A DNA stretch of 35,015 nt from assembly GCA_026224975.1 (NCBI GenBank), contig JAMFRW010000153.1, forward strand, positions 1-35,015, given 5' to 3'. The translations under genes and the position numbers were made by a program. The notes under the pieces are model-generated. The model worked only from the letters and a program-made list of their open reading frames with translations, was not told where the DNA came from and searched no databases. This stretch comes from Rhodoferax sp. GTDB lineage: Bacteria; Pseudomonadota; Gammaproteobacteria; Burkholderiales; Burkholderiaceae_C. Below, one piece after another: positions 9,201 through 17,389 of this stretch (positions are counted from its first letter, which is position 1; each line of letters starts with the position of its first letter).

Positions 9201-9572
9201 GTCAAGAAGAACGCGATCCTGATCATCGACTTTGCGCTCGAAGCCGAACGCTCGCGCGGGCTCACGCCGCTGCAGGCGGTGCGCGAAGCCTGCCTGTTGC
9301 GCTTCCGGCCCATCCTGATGACCACGCTCGCGGCGGCACTCGGTGCGCTGCCGCTGGCCGTCGGCTTCGGCGAAGGGGCCGAGCTGCGCCAGCCGCTGGG
9401 CGTGGCCATCATCGGCGGGCTGATCGCCAGCCAGTTGCTCACGCTGCTGACCACGCCGGTCGTCTACATCCTGCTCGACAAGCTGCGCCGCCGCGGTGGC
9501 GATGAGCGCCACCTCGGCCGCGGCTCCGATGATCCCCACGCCGGCCACGCGCCACACCTCGAACTGCAATGA
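6258..9572 (+). CDS. RND efflux permease of the MdtC/MuxC type
   Basis: A 1104-residue HAE1-family RND transporter. It uses the proton gradient to expel drugs or other amphiphiles through a tripartite pump. The N-terminus ([19 protein letters not shown]), [44 protein letters not shown] (charged pair DD in TM4), [12 protein letters not shown] and [18 protein letters not shown] all match MdtC closely. ATG 6258 has GGAAGG 8 bases upstream; GTG 6249 is too close to that site. MdtC normally works as a hetero-oligomer with MdtB and the adaptor MdtA, neither of which precedes it here. An extra segment of about 60 residues, residues 776-839, is rich in Thr and Ser and sits between IYV and VPLSAV, where MdtC has a short loop. 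The gene overlaps the outer-membrane factor by ATGA. I give no symbol because mdtC and muxC cannot be separated. Confidence 0.9.
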   Translation: [1104 protein letters not shown]

Positions 9573-11035
9573 CGCACCGACCTTTCCGATTCAACCGATC
9601 GTTGCCGGCCGCCGCCCTTGCCGCTGCCACCGTTGCGGCCGTGCTCAGCGCCTGCGCCGTCGGCCCGGCCTACGAGCGGCCGAGCGCGCCTGTCTCTGCC
9701 GTCTACAAGGAGGGGCCTGCCGCCGACTCAGGTTGGTTGCCCGCGGCACCGGCCGATGCACTCGACCGCGGCGACTGGTGGACGCTCTTCGGCGATGCGC
9801 AACTCGATGGCCTGATGCAGCAGGTGCAGGTGTCCAACCAGAACGTCGCCGCCGCCGTCGCCGCGTATGACCAGGCCCGTGCGCTGGTGCGCCAGCAGCG
9901 CGCCACGCTCTTCCCCTCCCTCACGCTCGATGGCAGCGCAGCCCGCAGCGGTGGCAACGGCCGCGCAGCGGGCACCAGCAACAGTACGCAATTGGGCCTG
10001 GGCGCGAGCTGGGAGCCCGATCTGTGGGGACAGTTGCGCCTCGCCGTGCAGAGCGCGCAAGCCAGTGCGCAGGCGAGCGAAGCCGATCTGGCGGCGGCGC
10101 GTCTGTCGGCACAAGGTGAACTCGCGACCAACTACTTTTCGCTGCGCGATGCCGATGCCGAACTGGTATTGCTCGCGACCACGGTCGATGCGTATGAGCG
10201 ATCGTTGACCATCACGCAGAACCGCTATGCCGCCGCCATCGCCGCCAAGACCGATGTGCTGCAAGCGCAGACGCAGCTCGCCAACGCACGTGCCGATGTG
10301 GCCACGTTGCGCGGTCAGCGCGCGAATCTGGAGCACGCCATCGCGGTCCTCATCGGCAAGGCGCCCGGCGATTTTTCGCTGCCGCCGGGCGAGTGGACAA
10401 CGAGCATCCCGGCCGTGCCGCTCGGCGTGCCCTCGACGCTGCTGCAGCGTCGGCCCGACATCGCAGCCAGCGAGCGCGCCGTGGCCGCGGCCAATGCGCA
10501 GATCGGCATCCAGCGCAGCGCCTACTACCCCAGCCTGACCTTGAGCGGCTCCTTCGGCACGGGCGGTTCGAACATCGGCGATCTGTTCAAGGCTTCGAAC
10601 ACGCTGTGGTCGCTCGGCCTCTCGGCGGCGCAGACGATCTTCGATGCGGGCGCCATCGCCGCGCGCGTCGAAGGGGCCGAAGCGGTGCGTGATGCGGCGG
10701 CGGCGCGTTACCGGCAGACCGTGCTGAGCGCTTTCCAGGCCGTCGAAGACCAGCTCGCCACGACCCGCGCACTGGCCGAGCAGGACGCATTGCGCCGCGA
10801 AGCCTCGCAAGCGGCAGATGCCACCGAGCAGCAATTGCTCAACCGTTACAAGGCCGGCCTCGTGAGCTACACCGAGGTCGTCACCGCGCAGGCCTCTGCC
10901 TTGAGCGCGCGCCGCACGCTGGCGCAGCTCGTGGCGAGCCGGCAGACGAGTGCGGTGGCGCTGATCCAGGCGCTGGGCGGCGGCTGGCATGCCGCCGAGC
11001 CGTTGCCGGATCGGCCGCGGGCGTCCCAGCCCTGA
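9569..11035 (+). CDS. RND efflux outer-membrane channel lipoprotein (NodT/OprM family)
   Basis: A 488-residue outer-membrane factor. A lipoprotein signal ends in LSAC with the lipidated Cys at 29, followed by the family's VGPAYERP start. Two repeated OEP domains follow: the first contains SWEPDLWGQLR and GELATNYFSLRDADAELVLL, and the second contains LLQRRPDIAASERAVAAANAQIG and YYPSLTLSGSFG. These trimerise into the TolC-like tunnel that completes an RND pump. The ATG overlaps the permease stop (ATGA), so the two are translated together and very likely form one pump. It converges with the GGDEF gene, with only 10 bases between the two stop codons. Confidence 0.92.
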   Translation: MTHRPFRFNRSLPAAALAAATVAAVLSACAVGPAYERPSAPVSAVYKEGPAADSGWLPAAPADALDRGDWWTLFGDAQLDGLMQQVQVSNQNVAAAVAAYDQARALVRQQRATLFPSLTLDGSAARSGGNGRAAGTSNSTQLGLGASWEPDLWGQLRLAVQSAQASAQASEADLAAARLSAQGELATNYFSLRDADAELVLLATTVDAYERSLTITQNRYAAAIAAKTDVLQAQTQLANARADVATLRGQRANLEHAIAVLIGKAPGDFSLPPGEWTTSIPAVPLGVPSTLLQRRPDIAASERAVAAANAQIGIQRSAYYPSLTLSGSFGTGGSNIGDLFKASNTLWSLGLSAAQTIFDAGAIAARVEGAEAVRDAAAARYRQTVLSAFQAVEDQLATTRALAEQDALRREASQAADATEQQLLNRYKAGLVSYTEVVTAQASALSARRTLAQLVASRQTSAVALIQALGGGWHAAEPLPDRPRASQP

Positions 11036-11045
11036 AGCGCATTCT

Positions 11046-12068
11046 TCAGCTCATCGCGCGCATGCGCGGGGGTTCGGCGCCGGCCGACACGCGCAGCTTG
11101 CGCGCCCGCTTGTTCTGGTACATGTCTTCGTCGGCCAGGCCGATCAGTTCGTCGGGGCCGCAATGGTGCTCGGGCCCTGTTTGCGCGATGCCCTGGCTGG
11201 CGAAGACGCCGATCCGCGCGAACTCTTCCTGCAGGCGCCGGCAATACTGCTCGCGCGCTTCGGCCGCAGTGCAGCGCGGCAGGATCACCATGAACTCGTC
11301 GCCGCCGTAACGAAAGCAGCCGTCGTCGGCGCGTGAGTGCGAGAGCACCGCCGAGCCCACGGCGCGCAGGATCGCGTCGCCTGCCAAATGGCCGTGCTGG
11401 TCGTTGATGCGCTTGAAGTCGTCGATGTCGAGAAAGACCACCGAGAGCGGCTCGCCCCGGCGCTGGGCGCTGTTCAACGCGCGCATCAGCGAGGGCCGCA
11501 GGTTCTTGGGGTTGCTGAGGCCGGTGAGCTGGTCGGTCGCGGCCAGGGTTTCGAGGTGGCGCATGGCCTGGCGCAGGCGCGAGATTTCGCCGTAGGAACG
11601 CAACGCGGTCAGCAGCGACGCATAGAGCCGCAGCGCATCGGTGCTGGATTTGTCGAGGTAGGCGTTGATGTCGTACTCGGTCAGCGCCACGCGCTCGGGC
11701 GCCACGCCGGGTTGGCCGGTGCGCAGGATGATGCGCAGCGTCGAGTTGCCCAGGTCCTTGCGGATGAAGGAGACGAGTTCTAGTCCGGCGCGGTCGTTTT
11801 CCATCACCACATCGATGAAGGCCACGGCGATATCGGGCACGCGGGCCAGCAGCTCGCGCGCCTCGCTCGCGCTGTGGGCGCTGTAGAACTCGGGCACGCG
11901 GTCTTCGAAGCGCATGTCGCTCACCGCGAGCCGCGTCATCGAATGCACCATGGGCTCGTCGTCGACGATCAGGACGCGCCAAGGCGGGAGCTGCACCGCT
12001 GGCAAAGATGCTGGAACGCCCGTCGGAACGCCGGCCGGCCCGAGTGGCGAGATTTTGAAGATGGACAT
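11046..12068 (-). CDS. Response regulator with receiver and GGDEF domains (predicted diguanylate cyclase)
   Basis: A 340-residue protein. A receiver domain spans about residues 30-155 (acidic pair in LIVDDEP, phospho-acceptor Asp 86 in FIDVVM, Lys 140), followed by a short helix and a GGDEF domain from about 172. The active site is an intact GGDEF at 255-259, and the product-inhibition site RADD lies at 246-249, five residues before it. The predicted reaction is 2 GTP to c-di-GMP, controlled by phosphorylation and feedback. The start at ATG 12068 has GAAGGG upstream. It is the last gene of a three-gene operon, 13 bases after the HD-GYP gene. Its receiver is clearly a sister of that protein's receiver: both share IILRTGQPG.APER and YDIN/FDIN segments and lack the usual Lys-Pro. 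This suggests duplication and control by the same kinase. Confidence 0.9.
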   Translation of the reverse strand: MSIFKISPLGPAGVPTGVPASLPAVQLPPWRVLIVDDEPMVHSMTRLAVSDMRFEDRVPEFYSAHSASEARELLARVPDIAVAFIDVVMENDRAGLELVSFIRKDLGNSTLRIILRTGQPGVAPERVALTEYDINAYLDKSSTDALRLYASLLTALRSYGEISRLRQAMRHLETLAATDQLTGLSNPKNLRPSLMRALNSAQRRGEPLSVVFLDIDDFKRINDQHGHLAGDAILRAVGSAVLSHSRADDGCFRYGGDEFMVILPRCTAAEAREQYCRRLQEEFARIGVFASQGIAQTGPEHHCGPDELIGLADEDMYQNKRARKLRVSAGAEPPRMRAMS

Positions 12069-12081
12069 GATGGCGAACCCT

Positions 12082-13734
12082 TCACGCTGAGGTGGCGGCG
12101 AGGTGCAATGCCGGCGCGACCTGCGCTTCGGCAGGCGATTGCGCATGCGCTTCGGCCGTTTTTTCGGCTTGCACGTCGACTTGCGCTTCGGTCTGCCCAT
12201 CGGGAAAGCGCGCGACCAGCGCCAGGGCCGCCGGAAGCTTGTCGAGGAAACAATCCACCAGATGCGGATCGAAGTGCTTGCCGCGCTCCTGGCGCAGTAG
12301 CGCCACCACCTTCTCGATCGGCCAGGCCGGCTTGTAGCAGCGCCTGTGGACGAGCGCATCGAACACATCGACCAGCGCCACGATGCGCGCGAAGATGTCG
12401 ATCTGCTCACCGGCCAGGCCGCGCGGGTAGCCGCCACCGTCGAAACGCTCGTGGTGCTGCCCGGCGATCTTGGCCGCGGCGCGCAGCATCGGGCGCCGCG
12501 AGCGGCCGAACACCTCCTCGCCGATCTGCGCATGGCGCTTCATCTGCTCCCATTCGTCTGGCGCCAGCGGGCCGGGCTTGAGCAGGATGCTGTCGGGGAT
12601 GGCGACCTTGCCGATGTCGTGCATCGGCGAGGCCATATAGATCAGGTTGCACTGCTCGTCGTCCAGCCCGGCAGCCTCGGCCACCAGGCGCGAGAGGTGG
12701 GCCACGCGGTGCACATGGTTGGCGGCTTCCTTCGAACGCGTCTCGACCACATCGCCCAGCGTCGCGATGATTTCCGCTTGCGTTTCGAAGATCTCGCGGT
12801 CGAGGTAGAGGTTCTCGAAGGCGATGGAGATGTTCTTCGAAAAGATGTCGAGCAGCTTCAGGTCCACCAGGTTCGCGCTTCGTACGCCTTCCAGGTAGAG
12901 CAGGTTGACGATGCCGCTCTTGGTCGGGAAGTAGCCCACGAACACATCGGCCTCGATCAGCGAGCGCTGCTGCGCCATGGCCGAATGCAACATCGCCAGC
13001 ACCCCGGTCGAGAGCGCTTCTGCCGGGTTGGGCTGGTCGAAGCTGCCGGCCGCGGCCAGCACCTCGAAGCCGTCGGCCGTCTGCACGACCGTCACGCCGT
13101 GGGTGCGCAGGATCATCGAGGGGCAGGAGCCCACCAGCATCGCCCCGAGCTGGCGCAGCAGGCCGGTCGCGAAGAGGCGCAGCGACCGTTGCTCGAAGAG
13201 GTTGGAGCTGGCGGCGATCACCGTCTCCAGCCCGTCGCGGTAGCGTTCGAGCTGGTGGCGCGAGCGCTCCAGCGTGGTGATGTCGTCGTAGGCGCGCAGC
13301 GCGGCGAGCGTGGCGGTGTAGAGCTTGTCGGCCGAGGAGTTGGTCTTGGCCATGTAGTCGTTGATGTCGAAATCGCGGATCACCTGGCGCTCCGGCGCGA
13401 TGCCGGGCTGGCCGGTGCGCAGGATGATGCGCATCGCCTTGTCGCCGAGCTCGTTGCGGATGTGGTGGATGAGGTCGAGCCCGGCGGTGTCGGTCTCCAT
13501 CACCACATCGACATACGCGAGCGCGATGCCGGTTTCGCGTGCCAGCAGCGCGCGTGCCTCGGCGCCGCTGTGGGCGCACAGGAACTCGATGCCACGGCCC
13601 AGGTGCTCACAATCGCCGAGCGCCAGCCGGGTGATGGAGTGCACCTCGGGTTCGTCGTCGACGATCAGCACACGCCAAGGTTCGCCTGCGTGGCGAGACG
13701 CGGCAGCGGAGGGCGAGGATTTCTTGAGGAACAT
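12082..13734 (-). CDS. Response regulator with receiver, DUF3369 and HD-GYP domains (predicted c-di-GMP phosphodiesterase)
   Basis: A 550-residue protein. The receiver occupies residues 20-150 (Asp 76 in YVDVVM, Lys 130). A DUF3369-type, GAF-like sensory region runs from about 160 to 315, and an HD-GYP domain from about 318 to 500, with HD at 372-373 in SPMHDIGK and HHERFDGGGYP at 427-437. All the usual metal-binding and GYP residues visible in the family are present, so hydrolysis of c-di-GMP to pGpG/GMP is predicted. The last 40 residues are an Ala/Glu/Gln-rich tail with no known fold. The start at ATG 13734 lies 22 bases after the histidine kinase stop; longer starts would run inside the kinase gene. 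The next gene encodes the opposing enzyme type with a related receiver. Confidence 0.92.
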   Translation of the reverse strand: MFLKKSSPSAAASRHAGEPWRVLIVDDEPEVHSITRLALGDCEHLGRGIEFLCAHSGAEARALLARETGIALAYVDVVMETDTAGLDLIHHIRNELGDKAMRIILRTGQPGIAPERQVIRDFDINDYMAKTNSSADKLYTATLAALRAYDDITTLERSRHQLERYRDGLETVIAASSNLFEQRSLRLFATGLLRQLGAMLVGSCPSMILRTHGVTVVQTADGFEVLAAAGSFDQPNPAEALSTGVLAMLHSAMAQQRSLIEADVFVGYFPTKSGIVNLLYLEGVRSANLVDLKLLDIFSKNISIAFENLYLDREIFETQAEIIATLGDVVETRSKEAANHVHRVAHLSRLVAEAAGLDDEQCNLIYMASPMHDIGKVAIPDSILLKPGPLAPDEWEQMKRHAQIGEEVFGRSRRPMLRAAAKIAGQHHERFDGGGYPRGLAGEQIDIFARIVALVDVFDALVHRRCYKPAWPIEKVVALLRQERGKHFDPHLVDCFLDKLPAALALVARFPDGQTEAQVDVQAEKTAEAHAQSPAEAQVAPALHLAATSA

Positions 13735-13756
13735 CGTGTTTTCCGGTGAACAACGC

Positions 13757-15409
13757 TCAGGCGGCGAGCAGGACTGGCGCGCTGCGCGGCAGGCGGATCG
13801 TGAAGATCGTCCCGTGGCCCGGCTCGCTGTGAAGCTGGATGCGGCCGTGCAATTGCTGCGAGACCAGGTTGTAGACAATGTGCATGCCCAGGCCGCTGCC
13901 ACCGCCCTGGCGGTTGGTCGTGAAGAACGGGTCGAAGACCTTCTTCGCCACCGCCTCGGTCATGCCCTTGCCGTTGTCGCGGTAGGTCAGCACCAGCTCG
14001 TCGTGGCGCTCCGCCAGCGCGATGCGAATGCGTGGGTCGGGGTGGCCGAGGCCGTTGCCGTCGAAGCCGTGCACGACCGAGTTGGTGATCAGGTTCGAGA
14101 GGATCTGCGACCAGGTGCCGGGAAAGCTTTCTGCCACCAGCTCCGCCGCGCAATCCACCGTGAGCGTCACCCGGGCCTTGCGCAGCACCGGGTGGTGGGT
14201 GAGCACCACATCGTTGATGTAGTCGAGCGCATTGAAGCGCCGTGCCTCGTCGTTGCCCTGGTCGACCGCCACCAGCTTGAAGCTGCGCACCAGCGCCGCG
14301 GCCTTTTCCAGGCTCACGAAGATCGAGCGCGACAGCTCTTTCGAATCGGCCAGGAAGCGCTCGAAATCCGGCTCTTCGAGTTGGCCCGCGCGGAACTTGG
14401 CGTCGAGCTGCTCGACCATGTACTTGAAGTGCGAGGAGCCCGTGAGGCCGAGCCCGACCGGCGTGTTGATCTCGTGCGCGATGCCGGCCACCAGCCCGCC
14501 GAGCGCCGCCATTTTCTCGGCCTCGACCAGGCTCTCTTGCGCCTGTTGCAGTTGGTCGAGCGAATCGGCCAGCTTGGCGTTGGCGCGCTGCAGCTCGGTT
14601 TCGCGGGCGAGGCGCAGCTGCACTTCGCCATGCAGGCCCTCGCGCTCCTGGTCCAGGCATTCGTAGGCTGTTTGCAGCAAGGCGGTGCGCTGCACGACCT
14701 GCGTTTCCAGATCCTTGTTCAATTCGTCGAGCGCGCCGACGGTGCTCGACACTTCGGCGGCGAGGCCGTTGATGGCGCTGGAAATCACGTCGAGTTCATC
14801 GGGTAGCCCGGGTTTGACGGGCAGCGGTTGCATGTTCGAATCCTTGGGGTCGATGCTGCCCGCGAGGCTCGCGATGCGAAAGAGCGGGCGAGAGAGGATG
14901 CGGTCGAAGAACTGCTTCACGAGAAAGATCAGCATGCCGGTCTTGACGATCGCCGCCACCACGGAGAAGAGCAGGCCGGCCTGCAGCCGATCGACGATCA
15001 CGTTGCTGTTGGACTGGATTTCGAGCCAGCCCAGGCGCTCGGTGCCGTTGTGCAGGATGGGGTGGCGGCTCGTAAAGGTGGCCGAGGGCATCAGCCCGGC
15101 GTGCTTGGGGCCGTCGGGCGACGGCAGGTCGCGCACCACCTCGCCGTTGGGCATGCTGGCGATCACGCGGCTCACGCTCGGCATCTTCAGCAGGCCGGCC
15201 ATGGTGATGTCGAGCTCGTTGCCGTCCATGTGCCAGAGCGCATGGCTCATGCTGTCGTGAAACGTGTTCTGCAGCATGGCCAGTTCGGTCGTGATGGACT
15301 CGCGCGTCTGCCGGTACTGGATCGCGACTTCGAGCGCGAAGATCCCCAGAGTCAGGGCCAGGTAGACCGACATCACGCTGCGTAGAAGGCGGTTGGAAAT
15401 GGAGTTCAT
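13757..15409 (-). CDS. Membrane-bound sensor histidine kinase
   Basis: A 550-residue kinase. TM1 lies at about residues 11-31, followed by a periplasmic sensor of about 110 residues with no recognised domain and TM2 at about 144-166. A HAMP-like linker and a long coiled coil (about 220-300, rich in Glu, Gln and Leu) come next, then a dimerisation/phospho-acceptor segment with His 312 in GIAHEINTPVG. The ATPase domain has NLITNSVVHGF, YRDNGKGM and a GGGSGLGMHIV lid. The protein has no receiver of its own, so it should pass phosphate to the two receiver proteins encoded directly downstream. I chose ATG 15409 because it brings TM1 to the N-terminus. ATG 15460 adds 17 residues and would overlap the inverted repeat at 15445-15480. 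Neither has a good Shine-Dalgarno site. Confidence 0.9.
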   Translation of the reverse strand: MNSISNRLLRSVMSVYLALTLGIFALEVAIQYRQTRESITTELAMLQNTFHDSMSHALWHMDGNELDITMAGLLKMPSVSRVIASMPNGEVVRDLPSPDGPKHAGLMPSATFTSRHPILHNGTERLGWLEIQSNSNVIVDRLQAGLLFSVVAAIVKTGMLIFLVKQFFDRILSRPLFRIASLAGSIDPKDSNMQPLPVKPGLPDELDVISSAINGLAAEVSSTVGALDELNKDLETQVVQRTALLQTAYECLDQEREGLHGEVQLRLARETELQRANAKLADSLDQLQQAQESLVEAEKMAALGGLVAGIAHEINTPVGLGLTGSSHFKYMVEQLDAKFRAGQLEEPDFERFLADSKELSRSIFVSLEKAAALVRSFKLVAVDQGNDEARRFNALDYINDVVLTHHPVLRKARVTLTVDCAAELVAESFPGTWSQILSNLITNSVVHGFDGNGLGHPDPRIRIALAERHDELVLTYRDNGKGMTEAVAKKVFDPFFTTNRQGGGSGLGMHIVYNLVSQQLHGRIQLHSEPGHGTIFTIRLPRSAPVLLAA

Positions 15410-15444
15410 GATCGATGGAAAAATCAGTACTCGAGGTGTTCGAT

Positions 15445-15480
15445 GACTGAATTTCGGCATATGTGATCATAAATTCAGTC
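15445..15480. promoter_or_regulatory. Perfect 10-bp inverted repeat in the kinase/fadD divergent region
   Basis: GACTGAATTT at 15445-15454 and AAATTCAGTC at 15471-15480 are exact reverse complements, separated by 16 bases that include TGTGATCAT. The region is much richer in A and T than its surroundings. A smaller GTGA-AAAA-TCAC palindrome follows at 15481-15492, and GGTGT/ACACC at 15517-15533. The position between divergent starts and the near-two-turn centre-to-centre spacing suit a dimeric regulator. A hairpin in the kinase leader RNA is the alternative. The cognate factor is unknown. Confidence 0.5.
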
Positions 15481-15592
15481 GTGAAAAATCACTTTTGCGT
15501 CTAAATGCGTTTCGGAGGTGTCATCGAAACACCCTAGGCGGGCCGCCGTGTGCTTCCGCCAAAATTCGTCGCTGTTTCCCCGGAGTTTCCTG

Positions 15593-17266
15593 ATGCAAAA
15601 GACCTGGCTCAAGCAGTACCCCGCCGGTGTGCCCGAGATGATCGATGTGGCCCAGTACCCCTCGCTGGTGGCGCTGCTCGACGAAAGCTTCGCCAAGTAC
15701 GCGGGCCGCGTGGCCTACAAGTTCATGGGAAAGAACATCACGTTCGCCCAGGTGGATGCCGCCTCGCGCGCGCTCGCTGCCTACCTGCAGGGGCAGGGGC
15801 TGGACAAGGGCGACCGCGTGGCGATCATGATGCCCAACGTGCCGCAGTACCCTGTCGCGGTGGCGGCGATCCTGCGCGCGGGCTATGTGGTGGTGAACGT
15901 GAACCCGCTCTACACGCCCCGCGAACTGGAGCACCAGCTCAAGGATTCGGGCGCCAAGGCGATCATCCTGGTCGAGAACTTCGCGACCACGCTGCAGCAG
16001 GTCATGGCCAACGTGCCGGCCAAGAAGGTGATCTTGACCGCGCTTGGCGACATGCTGGGCTTCCCGAAAAAGCTGGTCGTGAACTACGTGGTGCGCAAGG
16101 TCAAGAAGATGGTGCCGGCCTTCGAGATCGCCGGCGCAGTGCGTTTCAACGAGGCTCTGGCGCACGGCCGCGGCATGGTCTTCACGCCCGCGAAAGTGGG
16201 CCCGGACGACATTGCCGTGCTGCAGTACACCGGCGGCACGACAGGCGTGAGCAAGGGCGCGGTCCTGCTGCACAAGAACCTGGTTGCCAACATCCTGCAG
16301 TCCGAAGCCTGGTATCAGCCCGCGCTGAAGAAAATCCCGGCCGGCCAGCAGATCGTGACCATTTGCGCGCTGCCGATCTATCACATCTTCGGCTTCAACA
16401 CGAACATGATGCTCGCGATGCGCATGTGCGGCGCGAACATCCTGATCGCCTATCCTCGCTATCTGCCGAGCATGTTCAAGGAACTGCAGGGCGAGAAGTT
16501 CCACAGCTTCCCGGCCGTCAACACGCTCTTCAACGCGATGGCGCACCATGCCGGGTTTTCGTCCGTCGACTGGAGCGGCCTCGTGATTTCCGTCGGCGGC
16601 GGCATGGCGGTGCAAAGCGCCACCGCCAAGCTGTGGCTGGAGAAAACCGGCTGCCCGATCGTGGAGGGTTACGGCCTCTCGGAAACCTCGCCCTCGGCCA
16701 CCTGCAACCCCGTCGACAGCACGGCCTACAGCGGCAACATCGGCCTGCCCATGCCCAACACCGAGCTCACGCTGCTCGACGACGACGGCGCCGAAGTACC
16801 GCTCGGCACGCCGGGCGAGATCGCGATCCGCGGGCCGCAGGTGATGGCCGGCTACTGGCAGCGGCCTGACGAAACCGCCAAGGTCATGACGGCCGACGGC
16901 TACTTCCGCACCGGTGACATCGGCGTGGTCGACGAGCGCGGCTACTTCAAAATTGTCGACCGCAAGAAGGACATGATCCTGGTGAGCGGCTTCAACGTCT
17001 ACCCGAACGAGGTCGAAGACGTGGTCGGCCAGATGCCGGGCGTGCTGGAGTGCGCCGCGGTCGGCGTGGCCGACGCCAAGGCCGGTGAAGCGGTCAAGCT
17101 CGTCATCGTGCGCAGCAATCCGGCCCTGACCGAAGCCGACGTGCGTTCTTACTGCGAAGCCAACATGACCGGCTACAAACGGCCCAAAGTCATTGAGTTT
17201 CGCAACGATCTGCCGAAAACACCCGTAGGCAAGATCCTGCGGCGCGAGCTGCGCGACAAAGCCTGA
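15593..17266 (+). CDS. fadD: Long-chain fatty acid--CoA ligase FadD
   Basis: A 557-residue acyl-CoA synthetase of the ANL superfamily, which activates fatty acids with ATP and CoA for beta-oxidation at the inner face of the membrane. The AMP-binding P-loop is YTGGTTGVSKGA, followed by ALPIYHIFGF, GYGLSETSP, YFRTGDIG and the hinge DRKKDMILVSGFNVYPNEVED. The C-terminal catalytic Lys is in LPKTPVGKILRRELR. The MQKTWLKQYPAGVP start is characteristic of FadD, and GGAG at 15582-15585 sits well for ATG 15593. It is transcribed away from the signalling operon across a regulatory gap with a strong inverted repeat. Confidence 0.92.
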   Translation: MQKTWLKQYPAGVPEMIDVAQYPSLVALLDESFAKYAGRVAYKFMGKNITFAQVDAASRALAAYLQGQGLDKGDRVAIMMPNVPQYPVAVAAILRAGYVVVNVNPLYTPRELEHQLKDSGAKAIILVENFATTLQQVMANVPAKKVILTALGDMLGFPKKLVVNYVVRKVKKMVPAFEIAGAVRFNEALAHGRGMVFTPAKVGPDDIAVLQYTGGTTGVSKGAVLLHKNLVANILQSEAWYQPALKKIPAGQQIVTICALPIYHIFGFNTNMMLAMRMCGANILIAYPRYLPSMFKELQGEKFHSFPAVNTLFNAMAHHAGFSSVDWSGLVISVGGGMAVQSATAKLWLEKTGCPIVEGYGLSETSPSATCNPVDSTAYSGNIGLPMPNTELTLLDDDGAEVPLGTPGEIAIRGPQVMAGYWQRPDETAKVMTADGYFRTGDIGVVDERGYFKIVDRKKDMILVSGFNVYPNEVEDVVGQMPGVLECAAVGVADAKAGEAVKLVIVRSNPALTEADVRSYCEANMTGYKRPKVIEFRNDLPKTPVGKILRRELRDKA

Positions 17267-17389
17267 AGCAGGCGCCTGACTGCGCTTGCTCGCTTACTTT
17301 TCGAAGCCAGCGGCGCCGCCGCGGCGTGGGATCGCTCACACCGCGCGGCCGGTTGGCCCTGATACAGTGCCGCACGCAGTGGCCTCCCC

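Noticed and set aside
5952..9569. A 1205-codon open frame on the strand opposite the RND permease
   Set aside because: It is antisense to a clear RND gene, has a His/Arg/Gly-rich composition typical of mirrored high-GC codons, and runs into the inverted repeat. No motif supports it.
11032..11049. CTGAAG-CGCATT-CTTCAG hairpin between the convergent outer-membrane channel and GGDEF genes
   Set aside because: The stem is only 6 bp with no T tract and overlaps both stop codons. It is too weak to call a terminator, though a bidirectional one is conceivable.
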